A DNA stretch of 64,000 nucleotides, taken from the NCBI RefSeq assembly GCF_036568665.1, contig NZ_DATCSD010000446.1, positions 1 through 64,000 of the forward strand. Direction: 5' to 3'. Each line of letters starts with the position of its first letter. Position 1 is the first letter of the stretch. Positions 25,045 to 33,872 of this stretch are shown in pieces. The notes below the pieces were generated by a model. It was not told the DNA's origin. It saw only the letters and a program-made list of their open reading frames with translations, and ran no database searches. A program made the translations under genes and the position numbers. Source of the DNA: Ohtaekwangia sp036568665 (GTDB taxonomy: Bacteria; Bacteroidota; Bacteroidia; Cytophagales; Cyclobacteriaceae).

Positions 25045-25326
25045 ATGAAAATTTCATTGCTTCAAAAACTTGCCTGTCCTTTTGATAAGAAAGATCTCGA
25101 TCTGAAAATATTCAAACAGGAAGAAGACAATATTATAGAAGGTATTTTTACCTGTGCACATTGCAACCGCTACTACCCGATAGTCTATGGTATTCCGATT
25201 ATGTCGCCCGATGAATACCGGGAAAAGACATTGGAACTCCCGGTGTTACATCGCTGGGGACTTCAGTTAGATGGAGACACTCCTACATTCCGACTGCTCT
25301 CCGCTCATCAGGAAGTTGAAAAATGA
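25045..25326 (+). CDS. Trm112-like small zinc-binding protein
   Basis: A 93-residue Trm112/YcaR-like protein. It begins LLQKLACPFDKKDL and continues with FTCAHCNRYYPIVYGIPIM. Cysteines C11, C37 and C40 match three of the four usual zinc ligands; the second position of the first CPxC pair is Asp here. In eukaryotes and archaea Trm112 binds and activates class I methyltransferases. Its place as last gene of a TPP-riboswitch operon that begins with a class I methyltransferase suggests the two act together; this is inference. The ATG at 25045 is 15 bp after the ThiE-like gene. Confidence 0.85.
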   Translation: MKISLLQKLACPFDKKDLDLKIFKQEEDNIIEGIFTCAHCNRYYPIVYGIPIMSPDEYREKTLELPVLHRWGLQLDGDTPTFRLLSAHQEVEK

Positions 25327-25390
25327 ATGCCGAAAAAAGTGCGTCTGTAAAAACTTGTGATAAATTGCGCCCTTTAACGCAAAATAGATC

Positions 25391-27121
25391 ATGAGTGAGT
25401 TATTAGAAACCGTTCAGACCAAGGCAGAAAGCTGGCTTAACAGTCGCGTAATAGACAACGCAACCAAGGCGGAAGTAAAGGCTTTGCTGGCCAAAGAAGA
25501 TTCAAAAGAGCTGATCGATAATTTCTACAAAGATCTTGAATTTGGTACCGGAGGATTGCGCGGTATTATGGGAGCAGGCTCTAACTGCATGAACAAATAT
25601 ACTGTTGGTGTTGCTACTCAGGGACTTGCCAATTATCTCAACAAGACTTTTCCAGGACAAGAGATCAAAATTGCTATTGCTCACGACAGTCGTAACAACA
25701 GTAGTACGTTTGCCGAAGTGGTTGCTGCCGTTTTCTCAGCTAATGGCATCAAGGTATATATGTTCAACGATCTGCGTCCTACTCCCCTGCTCTCGTTTGC
25801 CATGCGATACCTGCAGTGTCAGTCCGGAGTTGTGATCACAGCATCACACAACCCTAAAGAATACAACGGGTATAAAGCATACTGGACCGGCGGTGCACAG
25901 GTTGTACCGCCTCACGATAAAAATATCATTGAAGAAGTGAAGGCAATTACTTCATTCGAGCAGGTAAAGTTCAAACCTACACTGGCAAACATTCATCTCA
26001 TTGATGATGAGGTTGAGCAGGCATACTATGAAGAAGTAAAGAAGATCATCCCCAACCACGATGTAATTGCCAGACAAAAAAATATTCCGCTGGTATACTC
26101 AAGCCTTCACGGAGCCGGTATCACTATGGTACCGGAGTGTCTGAAGCAGATCGGCTTCACCAACATTCATATAGTAAAAGAACAGGAAGAACCCGATGGA
26201 GATTTTCCAACTGTAAAATCTCCCAACCCTGAAGAGCAATCGGCTATGGAGCTTGTTATCAAGCGCGGCAAAGAAGTAAACGCTACCATGGTAATGGCTA
26301 CTGATCCGGATACCGATCGTGTTGGTATGGGCGTGAGAAAATCCAATGGAGAATTTATACTCCTTAATGGAAACCAGGCCTTTAGTCTCATGATGTACTT
26401 CATCATGAAGAATCTGAAAGACAAGAGCAACTCCTATATAGCCAAGACGATTGTTACTTCCGAGCTTATCGATACGATGGCCGCGAAGTTTGGCGTTGAA
26501 TGCTATAACACACTCACCGGCTTCAAGTATATAGCAGAGCTGATGGGTAAACTGGAAGGCAAGAAAAAATTCGTAGCTGCCGGTGAAGAAAGTTACGGCT
26601 ATATGGCTGGCGATTTTGTTCGCGATAAAGATGCTGTTTCTTCCTGCGCATTCTTTGCCGCGATGGCGGCAAGCGCTGCTGACGAAGGCAAGTCTATGTA
26701 CGACTGGCTGATCGATATGTATGTAGAGTTTGCTTACTATAAAGAAGGACTACTCAACGTGACAAAGAAAGGTCAGCAGGGCGAACAAGAGATCAAAGCT
26801 ATGATGGAGAAATTCAGAAGTAATCCTCCTGCTACAATCATCGGAAGCCGTGTGGTTCGCTTGCTCGACTATAAAACACTGACGGAAAAAGATCTCCTTA
26901 GCGGTAAAGAAACTACGCTCGACTTTCCGAAGTCGGATGTACTACAGTTCTACCTGGAAGACGGAACAAAAGTATCGGTTCGTCCATCCGGAACAGAACC
27001 CAAGATCAAGTTTTACATCAGCGTGAATGCTCCATTAGCCTCACGTTCAGAATTTGAAACGGTTGATTCACAACTCGACAAGAAAATAAAAGCCGTAGAG
27101 GAATACCTGTTAAGTGTTTAA
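25391..27121 (+). CDS. Alpha-D-phosphohexomutase (phosphoglucomutase/phosphomannomutase)
   Basis: A 576-residue four-domain phosphosugar mutase interconverting 1- and 6-phosphates of glucose, mannose or similar sugars. The phosphoserine loop is TASHNPKEYNGYK, the metal loop ATDPDTDRVGMG, the sugar loop GEESYGY, and the phosphate-binding loop RPSGTEPKIKFY. The length suits the long PGM/PMM form usual in Bacteroidota. It has its own upstream region after the Trm112-like gene with a TAAATTGC near-match to the -7 box. Sugar preference cannot be read directly. Confidence 0.93.
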   Translation: MSELLETVQTKAESWLNSRVIDNATKAEVKALLAKEDSKELIDNFYKDLEFGTGGLRGIMGAGSNCMNKYTVGVATQGLANYLNKTFPGQEIKIAIAHDSRNNSSTFAEVVAAVFSANGIKVYMFNDLRPTPLLSFAMRYLQCQSGVVITASHNPKEYNGYKAYWTGGAQVVPPHDKNIIEEVKAITSFEQVKFKPTLANIHLIDDEVEQAYYEEVKKIIPNHDVIARQKNIPLVYSSLHGAGITMVPECLKQIGFTNIHIVKEQEEPDGDFPTVKSPNPEEQSAMELVIKRGKEVNATMVMATDPDTDRVGMGVRKSNGEFILLNGNQAFSLMMYFIMKNLKDKSNSYIAKTIVTSELIDTMAAKFGVECYNTLTGFKYIAELMGKLEGKKKFVAAGEESYGYMAGDFVRDKDAVSSCAFFAAMAASAADEGKSMYDWLIDMYVEFAYYKEGLLNVTKKGQQGEQEIKAMMEKFRSNPPATIIGSRVVRLLDYKTLTEKDLLSGKETTLDFPKSDVLQFYLEDGTKVSVRPSGTEPKIKFYISVNAPLASRSEFETVDSQLDKKIKAVEEYLLSV

Positions 27122-27126
27122 GTTGC

Positions 27127-27180
27127 TAAGTGTGTACGTGTCTACTTTACCCCTGGATAACATAAACACGTACATACTTA
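27127..27180. repeat. Imperfect inverted repeat between phosphohexomutase and mtaB
   Basis: Two 15-nt arms, 27127-27141 and 27166-27180, are reverse complements except for one position and flank a 24-nt loop. A further AACACATAAACACG lies just after. The arms are AT/GT-rich and lack a T tract, so this is unlike a standard terminator and more like a small mobile or structural intergenic repeat. Confidence 0.6.
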
Positions 27181-27201
27181 AACACATAAACACGTTTTCC
27201 C

Positions 27202-27209
27202 TATCTTTG
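27202..27209 (+). promoter_or_regulatory. Bacteroidota -7 promoter box of mtaB
   Basis: TATCTTTG is an exact match to TAnnTTTG and lies 10 bp before the mtaB ATG at 27220. This implies a very short 5' leader. No convincing -33 TTG was found at the expected distance. Confidence 0.5.
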
Positions 27210-27219
27210 CGGCTTCATC

Positions 27220-28539
27220 ATGAAAAAAGTCGCTTTTTATACGCTGGGATGTAAACTGAATTACTCAGAGACCTCGACCATTTCCCGAATGTTCGAGGAG
27301 AAAGGTTATAAAAAGGTTGATTTTACGGATACTCCCGACATTTTCATTATTAATACCTGCTCGGTAACCGAGAATGCCGACAAGAAATGTCACAAGATCG
27401 TTCGGGAAGCAAGAGGTATATCTCCTGAAGCATACGTGGCTATCATTGGTTGCTACGCTCAACTCAAGCCAAAAGAAATTTCGGAAATACCCGGTGTTGA
27501 TGCAGTTCTTGGAGCTGCCGAGAAATTCCGTTTAGTAGAATTACTCGATGGCTTTGTTCGCAAACCTGAAGCAGAAGTATATGCTTCCGATGTTGAGCAG
27601 GCCAACAAATTCAATACCTCCTACTCCATCAACGACCGCACAAGAACTTTCTTGAAAGTTCAGGATGGTTGTGATTACTCTTGTACTTTTTGTACAATTC
27701 CACTGGCACGCGGAAGCAGCCGGAGCGATAGCATCGAAAATATACTGAAGACCGCAAGAGAGATCGCGAAGACAGATGTACGCGAAATTGTTTTAACAGG
27801 TGTAAATACTGGCGACTTCGGTATACAGGAAGGAAAACGTGTAGAACGTTTCATCGATCTTGTAAAAGCACTGGATGACGTTGAAGGCATCGATCGTTTT
27901 AGAATCTCCTCTATCGAACCTAATTTGTTGACGGATGAGATCATTGAGTTTGTGGCTTCTTCAAAAAGATTTGTTCCGCATTTTCATATACCACTTCAAT
28001 CTGGTTCGAATAAGATCCTGAAGCTCATGCGCAGACGATATCAGCGTGAACTATATATCGATCGCGTAGCAAAGATCAAAGCACTTATGTCGCATGCATG
28101 TATAGGTGTGGATGTGATCGTTGGTTTTCCGGGAGAAACACATGATGATTTCTTGGAAACGTATCAGTTTCTCAATGAGTTGAACATCTCCTACCTGCAC
28201 GTATTTACTTACTCTGAACGTGAGAATACACCGGCTGCAGAAATGCCAGGCACTGTTCCGGGAAGTCAGCGGGCAGATCGTTCAAAAATGCTTCATATCC
28301 TTTCCGATAAAAAACGGAGAAAATTCTACGAAGAAAATCTGGGAAGCGAATCTGTTGTATTATTTGAGAATGATATCGAGAACGGTATGATGCACGGATT
28401 TACCGAAAATTATATTCGTGTTACCGCCAAATACGATCCTGTATTAGTAAATGAATTGAAGCGCGTTAAGCTGCTCACTATAAATGACGCTGGCCTTGTT
28501 GAGGTTGAAGACACTTTCTCAGAAGTGTTGGCTCACTAG
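27220..28539 (+). CDS. mtaB: MtaB, tRNA t6A37 methylthiotransferase
   Basis: A 439-residue radical-SAM methylthiotransferase that converts t6A37 to ms2t6A37 in tRNA. The N-terminal cluster cysteines are C11 (TLGCKLN), C47 (INTCSVT) and C78 (IIGCYAQ). The radical-SAM cluster is C151-x3-C155-x2-C158 in GCDYSCTFC. A C-terminal TRAM-like domain follows (about residues 370-435). The opening TLGCKLN with tyrosine-serine-glutamate is typical of MtaB rather than MiaB or RimO. It is a single gene with its own promoter and needs Fe-S clusters of the kind the SUF genes supply. Confidence 0.94.
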   Translation: MKKVAFYTLGCKLNYSETSTISRMFEEKGYKKVDFTDTPDIFIINTCSVTENADKKCHKIVREARGISPEAYVAIIGCYAQLKPKEISEIPGVDAVLGAAEKFRLVELLDGFVRKPEAEVYASDVEQANKFNTSYSINDRTRTFLKVQDGCDYSCTFCTIPLARGSSRSDSIENILKTAREIAKTDVREIVLTGVNTGDFGIQEGKRVERFIDLVKALDDVEGIDRFRISSIEPNLLTDEIIEFVASSKRFVPHFHIPLQSGSNKILKLMRRRYQRELYIDRVAKIKALMSHACIGVDVIVGFPGETHDDFLETYQFLNELNISYLHVFTYSERENTPAAEMPGTVPGSQRADRSKMLHILSDKKRRKFYEENLGSESVVLFENDIENGMMHGFTENYIRVTAKYDPVLVNELKRVKLLTINDAGLVEVEDTFSEVLAH

Positions 28540-28711
28540 ATCAAATTCCGTGTTGATACGAAGTAGGTTACCCGTAAGATAATCCACTCTTACGCACAAT
28601 ATGGGTATATTTTTAGGCATATTGTGGAGAAAAATCTATCATCTTACACCCTTACCTTCCTGCCCGACTCTATCTGAATTACCTCTAAAGGCCGCTATAT
28701 CTTTGTATCAA

Positions 28712-28826
28712 CAATCCGGTTAAAGAAAAAAGGAATTAAGCGGAGCCTACTCAAACCTGCTTATCCAAAGAAGAAGGAAACCACGGACTCGGAAGTTGGA
28801 AGTGAGGGTTTTCTTCTTTTGTTTTA
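28712..28826 (+). ncRNA. Candidate small RNA between mtaB and the ABC ATPase gene
   Basis: An exact TAnnTTTG box (TATCTTTG, 28698-28705) lies in a 292-bp region between two convergent genes with no gene start near it on this strand. About 60 bp downstream, AAAGAAGAAGGAAACC (28767-28782) can pair imperfectly with GGTTTTCTTCTTT (28807-28819), followed by TGTTTTAT. A promoter plus terminator-like hairpin with no frame between them suggests a transcript of roughly 110 nt. I recognise no known RNA family, and the hairpin may simply serve mtaB. Confidence 0.3.
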
Positions 28827-28831
28827 TACCT

Positions 28832-29488
28832 CTACTGTTTTACAATCCCATCCTTAATCTCAATTCTCCTGTCAGCCATTTTCGAAAGCTCTTCGTTATG
28901 CGTAACGATGATGAATGTCTGTTTCAACTCTTCGCGCAGTTGAAAGAACAGCGTGTGCAGTTCGAGTGCATTTTTTGAATCCAGGTTTCCACTCGGCTCA
29001 TCCGCCAGAATTATAGCCGGAGAATTAATCAACGCCCGGGCTACTGCTGTTCGTTGCTGTTCTCCTCCCGAAAGTTCAGATGGCTTATGGTGTATCCGCG
29101 AGCTCAACCCTAACATCGAGAGTAATTCCTCTGCACGTTTCCGGATGGTAGATTCATTCTGATGGTTTCGAATAAGACCGGGTATCAGAACATTTTCGAG
29201 TGCCGAAAACTCCGGCAACAGGTTATGAAATTGAAAAACAAATCCGATTGATTTGTTTCTGAAAGCTGCCAGATTCTTTGCCGATTGCCCAAAAACATTT
29301 TGCCCCTGGATATATACACTGCCTTTATCGGGCACATCCAGCGTACCCAGTATATGCAGCAAGGTGCTCTTGCCGGCACCAGAAGCTCCGACAATGGCAA
29401 CCACCTCACCCTGATTTACTTCCAGGTTAACGCCTTTCAGGACTTTTAACTGGCCATATGATTTTTCTACCTGCGTTGCTCGTAACAT
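28832..29488 (-). CDS. LolD-like ABC transporter ATP-binding protein
   Basis: A 218-residue ATPase of the LolD/MacB/FtsE class. Walker A is GASGAGKS (34-41), the signature LSGGEQQR, Walker B AIILADEPSGNLD, and the H-loop VTHNEE. This class drives lipoprotein release from the inner membrane or mechanical extrusion, always with a FtsX-like permease. No permease is encoded nearby, so the partner must lie elsewhere. The gene is convergent with mtaB and divergent from sucC. Confidence 0.9.
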   Translation of the reverse strand: MLRATQVEKSYGQLKVLKGVNLEVNQGEVVAIVGASGAGKSTLLHILGTLDVPDKGSVYIQGQNVFGQSAKNLAAFRNKSIGFVFQFHNLLPEFSALENVLIPGLIRNHQNESTIRKRAEELLSMLGLSSRIHHKPSELSGGEQQRTAVARALINSPAIILADEPSGNLDSKNALELHTLFFQLREELKQTFIIVTHNEELSKMADRRIEIKDGIVKQ

Positions 29489-29557
29489 CGCTAATTATAT
29501 AGATTCCTTTGAAATAAAGCTTTAAATACGCTAGTTTCGCCCAAAACAAAAAATGCA

Positions 29558-30769
29558 ATGAACATTCACGAATACCAAGGCAAAGAAATTCTGAAGAAAT
29601 ACGGAGTGGCAGTTCAACGAGGCATCGTAGCAGATACACCCGACAGTGCGGTAAGTGCGGCAAAAGAATTACAAGCTGAAACGGGGACCAAATGGTTTGT
29701 GGTTAAGTCTCAGATACATGCGGGAGGCCGTGGAAAAGGTACCGTTAAGGAAACAGGTTCCAGAGGTGTTGTCTTGGCAAAAGGTATAAATGAAGTTCCT
29801 GATAAAGTAAAAGCTATTCTGGGCGGAACACTGGTAACCATCCAGACTGGTCCCGAAGGAAAGAAAGTAAATAAAGTTCTGATCGCTGAGGATGTATACT
29901 ATCCTGGCGAAACGGAGCCGAAAGAATATTATATGAGTATACTTCTCGATCGCTCGAAGGGATGCCCGGTAATTATGGCGTCTACTGAAGGTGGTATGAA
30001 CATCGAAGAAGTTGCTGAGACTCATCCTGAAAAGATCATCAAAGAATGGATCGATCCACTGTTGGGCTTGCAGCCTTTCCAGGCGCGTAAGATCGCTTTC
30101 TCACTCGGATGGGAAGGAAATGCCTTTAAAGAAGGTGTAAAATTCATCCATTCATTATACAACGCATACCTCGGATTGGATGCTTCTATGTTTGAGATCA
30201 ACCCTTTACTGAAAACATCCGACAACAAGATTCTTGCTGTTGATGCAAAAGTAAATCTGGATGACAACGCTTTATATCGTCATAAAGATCTGGCTGAACT
30301 CCGCGACATCACAGAAGAAGATCCATTGGAAGTTGAAGCCGGTAAAGCTGGTCTAAACTATGTGAAGCTTGACGGAAACGTGGGTTGTATGGTAAATGGA
30401 GCCGGACTTGCTATGGCTACTATGGACATTATCAAGATATCAGGTGGCGAGCCTGCTAACTTCCTGGACGTTGGTGGTGGAGCAAACGCCGAGACCGTTG
30501 AAGCTGGTTTCCGAATTATTCTGAAAGATCCCAACGTAAAAGCTATTTTGATTAATATCTTTGGGGGTATCGTTCGTTGTGACCGCGTAGCGAATGGTGT
30601 TGTAGAGGCGTACAAGAAAATTGGTGATATCAAAGTTCCGATTATCGTAAGGCTACAAGGAACAAATGCGGAAGAAGGTGCTAAAATCATTGAACAGTCC
30701 GGGCTGAAAGTGTTTTCTGCAATACTGTTAAAAGATGCAGCTCAGCGAGTAAAAGAGGTGTTGGCATAG
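29558..30769 (+). CDS. sucC: Succinate-CoA ligase (ADP-forming) beta subunit
   Basis: A 403-residue ATP-grasp subunit of succinyl-CoA synthetase, the substrate-level phosphorylation step of the TCA cycle. It opens with NIHEYQGKEILKKYGV and has KSQIHAGGRGKG in the ATP-grasp fold, EINPLL for metal binding, and the C-terminal VNGAGLAMATMDIIK and NIFGGIVRCD phosphate-binding region. sucD is not adjacent: the next gene is an outer-membrane barrel. A TAGTTTCG near-match to the -7 box lies about 20 bp before the ATG. Confidence 0.96.
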   Translation: MNIHEYQGKEILKKYGVAVQRGIVADTPDSAVSAAKELQAETGTKWFVVKSQIHAGGRGKGTVKETGSRGVVLAKGINEVPDKVKAILGGTLVTIQTGPEGKKVNKVLIAEDVYYPGETEPKEYYMSILLDRSKGCPVIMASTEGGMNIEEVAETHPEKIIKEWIDPLLGLQPFQARKIAFSLGWEGNAFKEGVKFIHSLYNAYLGLDASMFEINPLLKTSDNKILAVDAKVNLDDNALYRHKDLAELRDITEEDPLEVEAGKAGLNYVKLDGNVGCMVNGAGLAMATMDIIKISGGEPANFLDVGGGANAETVEAGFRIILKDPNVKAILINIFGGIVRCDRVANGVVEAYKKIGDIKVPIIVRLQGTNAEEGAKIIEQSGLKVFSAILLKDAAQRVKEVLA

Positions 30770-30830
30770 AGATTTCTATAAACCTGTCGAATTTGCTATA
30801 TTTATAAAACTTTGACCGTAAACCCGATCA

Positions 30831-31700
30831 ATGAAAAGGCTCTTTTGGTTTTTAATACTAACTATTTGTCTGGTCCCCTCCTTGACAGAAGCCCAAAGCT
30901 TTTATTCAACCAGGAGAAATAGAAATTTGCTAGTTGGTTTGGGCTCCGGCACAGCCAACTATTTCGGCGAAATGGTTAACCCAGGAAAGACCGGAACATT
31001 GAAGTTTAACATTGCTGCCAATGCAGAGTACTATCTGCATGAGCGTATCAGTGTACGGGCGGGACTTACTTTCTTTCAGATCTCTGGTGATGATGCAAAA
31101 GCCAATGATGACCGACAGGAAAGAAACCTGTCATTCAAATCCAGTAACATCGAGTTAAGTGCGTTAGGGGTTATCAATCTTAGTCCAATTGGCTTGCGCT
31201 TTTATCAACGCTCACAACTAAACTTCCACGCTTTTGCAGGTATAGGTTTACTTTACTTTAATCCGAAGACCGAATACCAAGGCAAGACGTATGCACTGCA
31301 GCCTTTACAAACGGAAGGTGTAAAATATAGCAGAATAACGCCAGTAATTCCCGTAGGACTTGGAGCTCGTATAAAAATAAATCCATTCTTTAATTTACTT
31401 GTTGAAGGAGGTTATCGAATTACTTTCACCGATCACCTGGATGATGTCAGTGTGAGACGCTACCCGGATCCTGCAACCTTGAAGAGCGATTTGTCTCGTG
31501 CGTTATCCGACAGACGTGTAGAGATTGGAACTCAACCTGCAAATCCAACACAGGTTGGCGTACGAGGAAACCCCAATAAGAATGACGGCTACTTCCTGGC
31601 AAACATCACCGTTCAATACTATCTGCCAAAAGAAGTATTCCAGTCCTCACAACGCAAACTCTATAACAAGAAACGCAAGTACTATTATCGCAGACCGTAG
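30831..31700 (+). CDS. Outer-membrane beta-barrel protein (DUF6089/PorG-like)
   Basis: A 289-residue exported protein with a signal peptide (residues 1-21, ending TEAQ). Amphipathic strands typical of a small beta-barrel follow: LLVGLGSGTANYFGEM, AEYYLHERISVRAGLTFF, FHAFAGIGLLYF and LLVEGGYRITFTDHLDDVS. The GSGTANYFGE opening and the TDHLDDVS segment are typical of the DUF6089 outer-membrane family of Bacteroidota, some members of which resemble T9SS PorG. The end is very basic (KRKYYYRRP). Function is not determined. Confidence 0.8.
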   Translation: MKRLFWFLILTICLVPSLTEAQSFYSTRRNRNLLVGLGSGTANYFGEMVNPGKTGTLKFNIAANAEYYLHERISVRAGLTFFQISGDDAKANDDRQERNLSFKSSNIELSALGVINLSPIGLRFYQRSQLNFHAFAGIGLLYFNPKTEYQGKTYALQPLQTEGVKYSRITPVIPVGLGARIKINPFFNLLVEGGYRITFTDHLDDVSVRRYPDPATLKSDLSRALSDRRVEIGTQPANPTQVGVRGNPNKNDGYFLANITVQYYLPKEVFQSSQRKLYNKKRKYYYRRP

Positions 31701-31730
31701 TCTTATTACGAGCTAAGAGTTATAAAATAA

Positions 31731-31774
31731 AAAGAGGCAGAGCATCAATAAGATGCTCTGCCTCTTTCTTTTGA
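31731..31774 (+). terminator. Strong terminator after the outer-membrane barrel gene
   Basis: A perfect 16-bp stem (31731-31746 with 31752-31767), loop AATAA, then CTTTTG. With A-rich sequence on its left it may work in both directions. About 190 bp of otherwise featureless sequence follows before the last gene of the minus-strand polysaccharide locus. Confidence 0.85.
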
Positions 31775-31958
31775 TTAATATTTTATGATGGATGTACTAT
31801 TCTCTGCTGCTCACCGATCCTGAGACTTCGATCTAATCTTTCTCCCCAACTCTCTGCTTGCTATCTCATCATATTATTGGTGGAGTATACCCTCCCTTCC
31901 TTATAAAAAAACGAAGCCAAGTATCGATTATATATGGAGTGAATAAGTTGATTGCGAA

Positions 31959-33860
31959 TTAATGAGTTATATCAAGAGCTTCAAATCTGGAATAATTGCT
32001 CTTATACTCAGGAACGATCTCTTTCATAAGCGTAACCATCTTATGCTCGTTCTTATCGTCAATGAAATCTTCCAGAAGATCAAGATTACGACATACTTCA
32101 TCGTACATATACTCTGATACTTTTGCTTTCAGTATCTTCTCATGGTGAGTTGGTATTGTATTCTCCTGATTATTCAGCAGTTCCTCGTATAGCTTTTCAC
32201 CATCACGGAGTCCTGTAAATACAATCTCAATATCTTTATTCAGTTCTTTACCTGAAAGCTTGATCATCTTACGAGCCAGGTCGTAGATCTTGACAGGTTT
32301 CCCCATATCAAAAATAAAGATCTCCCCTCCTTGTCCCATTACACCGGCTTCAATCACAAGCTCACACGCCTCCGGTATAGTCATAAAAAAGCGAGTGATC
32401 TCCGGATGTGTTACTGTAATAGGTCCTCCACTCTTGATTTGCTCTTTGAAGATCGGAATAACAGAACCGTTCGATCCCAATACATTTCCAAAGCGGGTAG
32501 TAACAAATGACGTTTTCCCTATACCCATCTTATCGAGGTGGCGGTCGAGTGACTGAACATAGATCTCTGCGATACGCTTGGTGCATCCCATTACATTGGT
32601 CGGGTTCACAGCTTTATCAGTAGAGATCATAACAAATTTTTTCACTTTAAACTCTACCGCTAAATCGGCCAACTGTCTTGTGCCGAATATATTAACACTT
32701 ACCGCTTCGGCAGGATTACTCTCCATTAACGGTACATGTTTATATGCAGCTGCGTGAAAGAGTATATGGGGCTTAAACTCTTCAAAGATTCTTCTGATAC
32801 GCGTCTTGTTACACACGTCAGCTATAAATACAAAGATTTTGCTTTGCTTATTCTTGCTTCGAAGTTCACGTTCTATTTCATAGAGTGGAGACTCAGCCTG
32901 GTCGATCAAGATGAGTGTACTCGGTTTGAAATTCAACACCTGTCTCGCCAATTCTGAACCAATAGAACCTGCAGCACCCGTAATACAAATTACTTTGCCT
33001 TGCAGGTCTGATTCAATCGACTTATTATCAAGCTTAATAACTTCCCGGCCTAAAAGGTCTTCGATGTTGATATCACGGATCTCTTTAACATCCCAATCAT
33101 TACGTAACCACTTATCAAAAGAGGTTACATAGCTAACACGAATCAGATGATTCAGCGCATCATCTACAATCTCGTTTTTGCGTTCGATGGATAAGTTCTT
33201 AACAGCAATAACAATCTTCTTTACCTTATGCTTATGTACCAGCTCAGATAGTTTTTCATAGCCATAAATCTTTGAGCCGTTAATCTCTTTGCCATTCTTC
33301 TTAACATCATCGTCCAGGAAGCCGATCAACTTATATTGTCCGGTCATATCAGATTCAATAGCCTGCTTGGTCAGGAAGCCTGCAACGCCAGCACCAAATA
33401 TGATAACGGGTACCCTAGACGCTGAATCTGATTTATAAAATGTAAAGACATTTTTTACGAACAATCTATACTGGTATAGCAACAGCGATGATATAAAAAA
33501 TGCAATGAATACAACTGAAAACGGAATGAGGTTCCTGCCAACATTATAATGGTACAACAGGTTTATGATAACAATGATGGATAGACTTAATAACTCCGTG
33601 CGAATGATGCGAACACCGTCCTGTATGCCGGTATAGCGTACAATGCCAGCATAACTCTTCGTAATAAGGGTAGATAATAAAGCCGTGCTAAGACAAACTG
33701 CTATTCCGGGAAATGGATTATAGTCCAGTACAAATCTAAAATTGAAATTGAAACGTAGCAGGAAAGAAATCGAAACAGAAAAAAGAACGATGATGAGGTC
33801 AATAAAAATGATAATACCTCTCGGTAATACCGTTAGTCTATTAAGAAGTCTGAATAACAC
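31959..33860 (-). CDS. PglF/FlaA1-like membrane nucleotide-sugar 4,6-dehydratase
   Basis: A 633-residue CapD/PglF-type protein. Four transmembrane helices (about residues 10-120) precede a degenerate Rossmann domain and then the catalytic SDR domain with CITGAAGSIGSELARQ. The active site reads VMISTDKAVNPTNVMGCTKR, where Met replaces Tyr as in PglF/FlaA1. It probably converts UDP-GlcNAc to UDP-2-acetamido-2,6-dideoxy-4-hexulose, the first step to diacetylbacillosamine; PglE-, PglD- and PglC-like genes lie upstream in the same block. Start is GTG at 33860, 12 bp after the preceding small gene. It is the last gene of the locus. Confidence 0.88.
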   Translation of the reverse strand: MLFRLLNRLTVLPRGIIIFIDLIIVLFSVSISFLLRFNFNFRFVLDYNPFPGIAVCLSTALLSTLITKSYAGIVRYTGIQDGVRIIRTELLSLSIIVIINLLYHYNVGRNLIPFSVVFIAFFISSLLLYQYRLFVKNVFTFYKSDSASRVPVIIFGAGVAGFLTKQAIESDMTGQYKLIGFLDDDVKKNGKEINGSKIYGYEKLSELVHKHKVKKIVIAVKNLSIERKNEIVDDALNHLIRVSYVTSFDKWLRNDWDVKEIRDINIEDLLGREVIKLDNKSIESDLQGKVICITGAAGSIGSELARQVLNFKPSTLILIDQAESPLYEIERELRSKNKQSKIFVFIADVCNKTRIRRIFEEFKPHILFHAAAYKHVPLMESNPAEAVSVNIFGTRQLADLAVEFKVKKFVMISTDKAVNPTNVMGCTKRIAEIYVQSLDRHLDKMGIGKTSFVTTRFGNVLGSNGSVIPIFKEQIKSGGPITVTHPEITRFFMTIPEACELVIEAGVMGQGGEIFIFDMGKPVKIYDLARKMIKLSGKELNKDIEIVFTGLRDGEKLYEELLNNQENTIPTHHEKILKAKVSEYMYDEVCRNLDLLEDFIDDKNEHKMVTLMKEIVPEYKSNYSRFEALDITH

Positions 33861-33872
33861 TGGTCTATTGGG

